From assembly GCA_037447655.1 (NCBI GenBank), contig JBBHKE010001257.1, positions 126,001 to 159,834 of the forward strand: a stretch of DNA of 33,834 nucleotides. The letters run 5' to 3'. This document shows, one piece after another, positions 27,425 to 33,834 of this stretch (position 1 is the stretch's first letter; each line of letters begins with the position of its first letter). Source of the DNA: Zygnema cylindricum. Its lineage: Eukaryota > Streptophyta > Zygnematophyceae > Zygnematales > Zygnemataceae. The position numbers and the translations under genes are program-made. The notes under the pieces were generated by a model. That model worked only from the letters and a program-made list of their open reading frames with translations, was not told the DNA's origin and made no database searches.

Positions 27425-27882
27425 ATGGAGAAAAACATCCTCGTTTCGCTTAAATCTACAATCCAAAACGAACTTCGAAAATCAAAAAATGGTGAAATTG
27501 CTCAGTGTTACCTAGTGAAAGAAAACAGGGCCACTTCAAATTGTTGGAAAAAAATTGAACATGTCTATGAAGTTAAAACATCAAACAAATACATGGTAAA
27601 TGGGGCAGGTTTTGTGGCTTGTAATATATGTGTCATAGTTTATCAATACAAGTCAGCAAACAGTACATCAATAATCAACACTCAACATGTTTAGATTTGG
27701 CCGACATGGATAATTCAAGAGGGCGTTTTGTAAGTTTCTTTCAAAAACGGAGGCGAAAACAAGTGACCAATTTTTTTTTTGCGAAAATGGTGGCGTTGAT
27801 GTGTTGTGAGGACCTTCGACCATTTTCGGTAGTCGACGGTTCAATTATGATTTATTTTAAATTCTATTCAAGATGGCTTTAG
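27425..27882 (+). pseudogene. hAT transposase N-terminus with BED zinc finger
   Basis: The first frame (27425-27694) starts MEKNILVSLKSTIQ and holds a BED finger: CWKKIEHVYEV, GAGFVACNICVIVYQY and STSIINTQH. The last ligands continue in another frame (NNQHSTCL), which shows a frameshift near 27690. BED fingers bind the transposon's ends. The second frame continues KMVALMCCEDLRPFSVVDGS, the conserved block that precedes the catalytic core in hAT proteins. A T-rich stretch at about 27880-28068 with GT and AG ends might be an intron before the core. Confidence 0.8.
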
Positions 27883-28008
27883 TGTGTATGTCATTATAAC
27901 TTGTTTTATTCATAAATTTATGTATTTGAGCTTTGTTTGTCATGTTTTTGTTTTTTATTTGTCTTTCCATAAAAAAAAAAAATCGGTAGAAAACCTTCTT
28001 TATTAATC

Positions 28009-28722
28009 ATGGTTAGTAATTGTATGATATTTTTCATATTGTTCTTTTTTTTTATTTCCCCGTGTTTTCAAGCACTTTGTCAAGCATTGTTTGATGTTGG
28101 TGTTTCGTCCAACAAAAGTGTTGACATCGACCAACTACTCCAATCCGTCAATAGCGTAAAAAATTACATTTTACCTTCTGCAAAATATATTCGTAGTTTG
28201 ATCATCCTAAAACTTATAGAAAATATTGATAACAATATTTTTGTCGAATTCACGACCGATCTTCGGACTCAGACAATAAAAAGAACCTCATTCATGGCAG
28301 TAACCGCTCATTTTATTGACAAAGAATTTAAACTTCATGCACTAACGCTTCAAGTCGATCATTTTCCGGAGGAAAAACACAACGCGGAAAATGTTTTAAC
28401 GGCTTTCAAACATTGTTTGACCAATTTTGAAATGTCCAATTTTGATCTCTAAGTTGTCGTGACTGACGGTGGCTCTAACACGTATGCGACCGAAGGTCTA
28501 CCGAGTATGTTTACTTGGATACCTTGCGCGGACCATAAAATTGCTACAATTGTGACAACGATCTTGAATAAGAGCGGAACTTCAAAAAAAGGCAAATATG
28601 ATGTGGAAGTTCCTGATTATTTTGATCTAATTGACGTGTGTAAATCATTGGTCACGATTTTCAAACAAAGTAATTTACAAGATCTTTTGAAAAACACATT
28701 AAAACAAGAAAATGCAACGTGA
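28009..28722 (+). pseudogene. hAT transposase catalytic core (DDE, RNase H-like)
   Basis: This is the core of the cut-and-paste transposase. After QALCQALFDVGVSSNK, the first catalytic Asp lies in FVEFTTDLRTQTIKRTSFMA with VTAHFIDKEFKLHALTLQ. Following a TAA at 28450-28452 the second Asp lies in VVVTDGGSNTYATEG and the conserved Cys-His block in WIPCADHKIATIV. The first part of the frame (28009-28065) is hydrophobic and probably intron sequence, not a signal peptide. The third catalytic residue was not located with confidence. Two in-frame stops and later frameshifts inactivate it. Confidence 0.85.
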
Positions 28723-29520
28723 ATGAATTCTTTGCTCCAAATGCTTAAGAGTATTTACGACGCATTCAATGAGATAGGACCAATCCCTCAAGCAAAATAA
28801 TAAATTGATACTTTTTGCTTGTATCGATAAGACTCACTTTACCGAACTTATACGATTTTTGGAAAGGTTTCAAGAAGCAACCCTAAAGTTGGAAAAATTC
28901 AAAGAACTAACTTTTCATTTGGTTTTGTTTCAACCATCGTCTCTCCATAACCATTGTAAGATAAGAAAGACATCTTACAATGACGGTGAAAAAGAATGCC
29001 CCGCCGATTCCCCAAACTTGCAAAAATTGAAACAACTTTTTGTGAAATTTGCAGTACCGAAGTGGGGCCTTCATGAGTATCATATTGTTGCGGCTCTCTT
29101 AGATCCCTGACAAAAACAAAAGCTTGAAATAATTGGGGTATCGAAAACCGAAATTGAAAGCGCAAGGGTCAAACTTTGAGTAATAGCAAACGACCTCGGT
29201 GATGACGTTGATTTCGGTAGTCCTCAACGTATCTCAAAATAACGAAAAACATCGCAAAGTAAAGACGGTTTCCACAATTCTTTTTGTGAGAGCGATGAAG
29301 AAAATGGGGTTCTTATTACCACCGACAAAAAAACGCTTATTAACGACGAAATAAAACGTTATTTTGATTTAAAATTAACCAACGACGAAAGATTGAACTT
29401 TAACATACTTGAATGGTGGAAAAAAAAATCAAATGTACGTGCGAAAGATGGAGGATTTCCTATTCTAACCGGTGTTGCTAGATCTTTTCTAGCTATTCCG
29501 GCTTCTAGCTCCATGCCTGA
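28723..29520 (+). pseudogene. hAT transposase C-terminal region with dimerisation domain
   Basis: Pieces in several frames include a helical part (28805-29110, HFTELIRFLERFQEATLKLE and KFAVPKWGLHEYHIVAALLDP). Near 29390-29516 the C-terminal hAT dimerisation block reads NILEWWKKKSN, then FPILTGVARSFLAIPASSSMPE. The family normally continues with an Arg-Val-Phe-Ser segment after the Glu; here the sequence diverges at once, so the end is truncated. This domain mediates transposase dimers. Confidence 0.8.
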
Positions 29521-30696
29521 ATGCCTAATCGAGATCTTTTAAATGCATAGTTTTTTATATTGCTTTGTTTTCTTATTTTTGCTATTTTTTTAGTATTAGT
29601 TATCTTTATTTTTTTTACTTTGAAATTTTTGTTGTATTTCATAGTTTTTCTAGTGTTATTTTGCTCTCTTTTTTTTAAACGAATGATTATTTTTATCAAG
29701 TTACCAAAGCGTCGTATGTCTACCAAATTTAGATTTATAGATTTTTGTGTAGTTTTAAGTTTGAGGTTGAGAATTTGTACAATAGAGTCGAAAATAGAAC
29801 GAGGTTGATATTTGTTTATTTCTATATTTAATACTACAAAGTATTTTATGTTTTTATTGCTCATCACAATGTGTTTTTTGTCAATTGATTTTCTATGTGA
29901 AAACTATGATTTTTTTTTTAAACATACATAATTAAAACTCTACCTTTTTTGCATAATTCATGACATAGTATCGTAGTCGAAAGAAAAACCATCCGAAAAT
30001 TGTAGCGAAAAAATTAGATTTGCGAGAGAATAAACATTAATATAAGGATTTAAGTATTAATCTAAGAGTTACACCCAAAATTAGGAACAAATCTCTCGAA
30101 GGAGGTGACTGTCGAGGAAAAAAACTATTCGTAAAGGGAGATTGCAAAAAGATTTTTTTTAAAAAGAAGAGGTACACGAGCTGTTTTTTTGCAAAGGGAG
30201 ATGTACCACTACACCACTCATTGTTATTAGTATTAATAAGTCGCTACTACTTATAGCCAAAAATCACAAAATATAGTTAACAACATTATTTAAATACGTG
30301 GACTATAACCTGCCACGTCTCTTTACATTAAATAGTATTATTAATCATAATTTTCCATTAACACTACACCGCGAATCGTAATTAGCATTATTAACGCTAA
30401 TTTCATCACCGCGAATTTTGACCCAAAAACCTTAAAAAGAATAAATAACTCTAAATTTTTCTTTACATTATTCAATTTACTCTTTGAATCAGCGTTAACA
30501 ACTCTAGGATAGTGTCGTTTTAAATAGTGTGGCTGACGCACAAAATTGTACCGTATTAACAAAAAAAGTACAGAAATGATTTAATACATGTCAACTGCGT
30601 TTTCACAAACCGCGTAGTGCAAACATCATAATGACGTGAAACTGTACGTTTTGACAGAATGTTTTTTTACAAACCGCGTAGTGAAAACGTCACAAT
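29521..30696. other. AT-rich non-coding 3' part of the hAT element
   Basis: Very AT-rich with long T and A runs. Antiparallel frames at 29505-29867 and 29560-29808 are of low complexity and not considered genes. Near 30607 and 30668 the word CAAACCGCGTAGTG occurs twice in tandem context, possibly more subterminal binding sites. Confidence 0.5.
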
Positions 30697-30900
30697 ACTT
30701 TGTACTCTTTGGTATCGTGGAAGTACGTGACATCATGATTAGCGTCGCAAATCTGACACGGTAGTAGCACTATTCATTTCGCAAATCTTAGGGAACACGA
30801 CAAAGCATCGCAAATCAAACACTGTAGTAAACATTATTCATTTTGCAAATCTTAAGGAACATGACAAATTGTAATTATTGGCTTATTCATACGTCGTACA
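30697..30900 (+). repeat. Subterminal repeat of the hAT element, right copy, with internal duplication
   Basis: It matches the left copy at 27025-27170 but contains an extra 63-base unit: 30742-30804 and 30805-30867 are tandem copies (GCGTCGCAAATC and GCATCGCAAATC starts). It then rejoins the shared TTATTGGCTTATTCATACG block. Confidence 0.85.
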
Positions 30901-31052
30901 TTAATTAATTTTGTACTTTTTCGGTTACGGGCGGGCACGGTTCGTCGCAAGAAATTGATTTTTGGTCAACTTTTATTTCATAAACGCCGGTTGGTTAACG
31001 GTTTACAATTTTGAAGCGTGACATAACCCGGTCGGGCGTTGGTTACTCGAAT

Positions 31053-31270
31053 TTTGAAATAAAGAAGTAATAAGTCCTTCCATTGTCCCCTTGTTGTCCA
31101 TGTTTGAAAAAATAACGACTTGGGCTGAGGCAAAACTTCTAAGTAGGAGGGGGAGAGGGAGAGGGAGAGGGACAAGAGAAAGAGGGAAGAGAGAGAGGGA
31201 GGGAGGGAGACGGTATCTAATGAACAATATAGAATAGGGATTGTTAATGTGGAGGGATGTGTGCATTTTT
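31053..31270 (-). other. Possible host 5' exon remnant with GA/CT-rich leader
   Basis: On the minus strand a TATA-like word near 31230 is followed by a long CT-rich stretch (31146-31212), then ATG at about 31101 and MDNKGTMEGLITSLFQN, which breaks off at the right edge of the hAT element. This layout resembles a plant gene start hit by a transposon. Seventeen codons are not enough to identify a protein, and it may be chance. Confidence 0.2.
31146..31212. repeat. GGGAGA-type purine microsatellite
   Basis: Repeats of GGGAGA and GAGGGA units with interruptions, purine on the plus strand. Confidence 0.85.
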
Positions 31271-31879
31271 AGCAGATAACCAATGGGAATTGAAGGCCCT
31301 TGTCGATCCCAAGACCCTGCATCCCCTTCGTTATCACATCTTAAAAGAGCACCAATCACGATGAAAAGTTTGATCGGTCTGTCAGCTTTCAGATGGTTTG
31401 TACTGGATCGCCTCCGACCAATCAGACACGGCCAATCAAACGAAAGATTGAATGGCGATCAAAGACACAAAAACATGGGAATGGTATTGTATGGCAAAAA
31501 GGAGAATTTCCCTGCAAATCATAGGTGTCCAATTAACATAATACACACGAAACGAACGCGGGAATACTACGTATCATTCGCATCAAACGAGGTTCAAAAA
31601 TTAGTAATATGCGTACTCGATTATGTACGCGTACTTTCCCGTACAATTATGTACTGTGTCTGTCCATATCACTACTTTTCTAGTTATTTAAGGGGAATTA
31701 TAAAGTTTTTTGGGTACATTCTCGTTTATTTCAGTTCAACTGCCCTCTATTTGGGGTACATTGACGTACAATATTCGTATATTGCTATACTATTGACGGT
31801 TATGATTTTTAAAAATTTTAGAGCACATTTTCATAAGATCTCGTATATTTCAATTATACAACCTTACATCTTTTGTACT
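31271..31879. other. Non-coding stretch, possibly U3 of an LTR-A remnant
   Basis: It contains CCAATCA words and many GTAC-core words (about 31540-31770), like the U3 of other LTR-A copies, and leads into a certain LTR-A fragment. The 234-codon plus-strand frame 31283-31987 spans this and the fragment; its hydrophobic, Tyr/Ile-rich content follows from AT-rich DNA. Confidence 0.4.
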
Positions 31880-31995
31880 ACAATTCTGTGGTCTCCATTG
31901 ACCCACAGAATGAGCAGCCTATGTAAAACCTCCAGGATAATATTTGCCCTTTTCACTTTCCCACTTAATAAGTGCCACCTAAGCTAAAAAACCCT
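31880..31995 (-). repeat. LTR-A fragment, minus strand
   Basis: It matches the tail of the minus-strand solo LTR-A at 14602-14710: CAGAATG, CCTCCAGGATAATATT, ACTT-GCCA-AATAAGTGCCACC. This is the sixth recognisable LTR-A copy or fragment in the window. Confidence 0.75.
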
Positions 31996-33376
31996 ATTCA
32001 CTCAAAGATCTCGATAGCCATTGGTCTTTCGTATTTTAGGGTTCCTAACACACATATTATTATTAGAACTCTTGGCCGAGGCCTGCTTCAAACCCTTCTC
32101 TCTCCTCCCTCCCCTCCCTCCATATCTCCCTCTCCTGACCTCTTCCCTCCCAGCGATCCCTTCCCTCTCCGCCCTCCTCTGGCGTGGCCCTGGCCCCCTC
32201 CCCAGACCTGCTTTAATGCCGATTTTTTATTTTATTCTTGGTTTCATCTTCGGCTTTTTAGGAATTTGTTTATCAAATGAGGAAGAAAATGGATATTAGT
32301 GTTTGTCGGGAGAGTTTTGTTGATGGTGGTCGAGGTTTCTCCGAAAAGAGTTTTGACTTTTGAGAGGCCAATGACTAGAGGGTTAAAGACAATCAAATTA
32401 ACATGGCCCTTTGTTTTCAAGGGTTTGAGGACGAGTCTACGTTTTATGTCACATATCTTCCCCGTCCTCTTATATGTTTTGGAATCTCCACTCTGTGCCG
32501 CCTACAAAACAAAGGACATGTTAACGAGTCCACTTCGCATCTTAGGCCGTATCCCCATGTAATTGTAACTTAGCGAACTTAATTTGTATTGTTGCGAAGA
32601 TTCTACGTACACGATTTCCAAGTGTCCCAATGCTTAAAACGAAATTGGTACTTAAGTCTGTGATGATTGTAAATGCCGACAATGCGTGTGCGTTCAATCT
32701 ATGTTGTCGCATTGTATTTTTGAAAATGCTTGTGACGTCGCATGTTTTTGCGTGACATTGTAGACGTACATCCTTCTAGCTTGTGCCTTTCATGGTTGAA
32801 GAAGATGCATTTGCCTTTGCGTCTCCTGTCCTGTCGCTATGACATGGCATCAGAATCTTGAGACCCTTGTAAAAAAATATCCGTACTAAAAGCCAACGGA
32901 CAAAGAAAAAAACAAATTGTGTACTATTTCTCGTCGTCTAATATCCTCTTAAGCTTTTGAAAACCTTTGACACGCCGAAGCTATTTTCCTATTTGTTGCG
33001 CCGTGGTACTTTAACATAGATGTGTTTTAAGGTAAAGTTTGAATATGACGTCGCATAACCTGGCGGTGTGTCAAAAACACAAGACAATACATAGTACATT
33101 CTCAGTTTGACGATGGCACAAATTGCAGTCACATTTTTCACTTTCTTCGTACGGTTGTAATTTAATCGATACGGCCAGGAGGCAGTGTATTTTTTTGCTT
33201 TCCGTCAAATTTGTCATCCGTATTGCCATACCGACACCACGGTTCCTTCCAATAGAGAGCTATTTGATTGTTTTCCATTTGATTGCAAGGATGAGATAAT
33301 ATACCCACAAGCTCAACCACCTTATTCATTAATGTGGTAGTGCTAAACTTAAAAAACTTTTTAGTACCGTGCATAG
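31996..33376. other. Non-coding stretch
   Basis: A pyrimidine-rich tract lies at 32090-32210 (TCTCTCCTCCCTCCCC type). Short frames at 31972-32299, 32299-32562 and 33386-33162 show no domain or family resemblance and have no support as genes. No repeat or RNA gene was recognised. Confidence 0.4.
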
Positions 33377-33620
33377 TTGTAACCATAAAAATTATTCAGT
33401 CTTGTGGATATTGTTAACCTTAAAAGCTAGTCAATAATGTGCTGGCATTAACAATAAATGTTATGCAAAAATGTGAAAGTTTTAACCATGAAAGCAATTC
33501 AGTAATCTACACAATGCTAATCATGAATAGAAGTACATAATGTGCTGGCGGAAACGATGAAAACTATTCGAAAATGCCCAAGTGTTAACCATCGAAACTA
33601 CTCAAAATTGTACAGAGTGC
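33377..33620. repeat. Degenerate tandem repeat with 34-35-base period
   Basis: About seven units. The core word AACCAT or a variant recurs at about 33381, 33416, 33450, 33484, 33519, 33553 and 33597, so spacing is 35, 34, 34, 35, 34 and 44. Units also share GAAA-, ATTCA- and AATGTGCTGGC-like parts. It is best called an old minisatellite. Confidence 0.65.
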
Positions 33621-33834
33621 ACAAAGAGAGCCGACTTAATTAAAAAGCGCGATGGTAAACCATCTGAGTCCATATGAACAAAAAGAAGTAGCATTGCTAA
33701 AACTGAAGCACCATATAACGAGGGAATAAACAAAAGGGAAAATCAAGGCAAAAACGATAAAAATACGAAGTATGGCAAGTAAGTCAAAAACACCCAAAAA
33801 AGGAAAACCCAACAGACAAAACATCAAAGGAAAA
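33621..33834. other. AT-rich sequence at the right end
   Basis: Adenine-rich plus strand with no recognisable gene. The hydrophobic minus-strand frame 33827-33636 is a product of the base composition. Confidence 0.35.

Larger units (their letters stand above)
26816..31052 (+). mobile_element. hAT DNA transposon, decayed
   Basis: The interior (27425-29520) encodes a broken hAT transposase. The outer parts carry repeated CGGTTACGG/CCGTTAACC words typical of subterminal transposase-binding regions: at 26838-26975 on the left and 30920-31035 on the right. A direct repeat (27025-27170 and 30697-30900) flanks the coding part. The proposed borders (CAGAGGTCGC at 26816 and the complement of CAAAATTCG at 31052) give only a weak inverted match, and a possible 8-base duplication (AAGCAGAG versus AAATAAAG) matches 5 of 8. 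The ends are therefore uncertain, while the family is clear. Confidence 0.75.

Noticed and set aside
28009-28065. Signal peptide or membrane segment at the start of the hAT core frame
   Set aside because: The hydrophobic residues come from a T-rich stretch before the first conserved block, more likely an intron.
31283-31987. A 234-codon plus-strand frame
   Set aside because: It is hydrophobic and Tyr/Ile-rich from AT-rich DNA, has no domain and runs through an LTR-A fragment on the other strand. Judged a chance frame.
32299-32562. An 87-codon frame as a small gene
   Set aside because: No motif or context supports it and the composition resembles the surrounding non-coding DNA.
33377-33620. 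CRISPR-like array because of the even spacing
   Set aside because: There are no conserved repeats separated by unique spacers, units are degenerate throughout, and the DNA is plant nuclear.

Overview
This window is plant nuclear DNA made almost entirely of dead, nested transposable elements. No intact host gene can be supported. The evidence for a plant is: Ty1/copia pol genes of plant type; LTRs flanked by 5-base target duplications; a primer-binding-like site matching plant initiator-Met tRNA; a hAT transposase with a BED finger; and very AT-rich spacers with CT, GA and poly-A microsatellites. The Ty3/gypsy element with a DNA methyltransferase-like domain and a PHD finger suggests a non-angiosperm streptophyte (fern, lycophyte, bryophyte or similar), with low confidence.

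Layout. (1) 1-690 is unassigned. (2) Copia element A (+) runs from an LTR remnant (690-971) through broken gag, protease, integrase and the start of RT (1071-4237). It resumes with RNase H at 10566-11226, a polypurine tract and a 3' LTR (11240-12234). Its RT core is missing, and in its place lies a 6.3-kb mosaic (4238-10565): two LTR-A fragments facing away from each other, LTR-E on the + strand (5057-5835), a purine-strand-biased internal region of a minus-strand element F (5836-8741), and LTR-E on the - strand (8758-10565). That last LTR is split by a solo LTR-A (8794-9839) with target duplication CAAAT. (3) Copia element C (+) is cut at its left end by element A. It carries protease remnant and integrase (12235-13297), resumes at about 23426, and ends with RT, RNase H and a 3' LTR (25634-26282). 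(4) Element C is split by a minus-strand gypsy element bounded by a direct repeat, its probable LTRs (13478-14486 and 22412-23425). Its order on the minus strand is gag with two CCHC knuckles, aspartic protease, C5-cytosine-methyltransferase-like domain, integrase and C-terminal PHD finger. No RT or RNase H was recognised. A second solo LTR-A (14602-15783, duplication AAAAA) sits in its 3' flank. (5) A tRNA-like relic and a long CT repeat lie at 26421-26674. (6) A decayed hAT transposon (about 26816-31052) has subterminal repeats. (7) 31053-33834 is mainly non-coding, with an LTR-A remnant, GA/CT-rich tracts and a 35-base tandem repeat.

The main result is the gypsy element. One 377-codon minus-strand frame (18484-17354), interrupted by three stops, carries C5-methyltransferase motifs I, IV, VI, VIII and X in order. 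Further downstream, the integrase ends in a complete C4HC3 PHD finger. Together these suggest an element that once encoded both a DNA-modifying and a chromatin-reading module. All copies here are inactivated by stops, frameshifts or lost catalytic residues.
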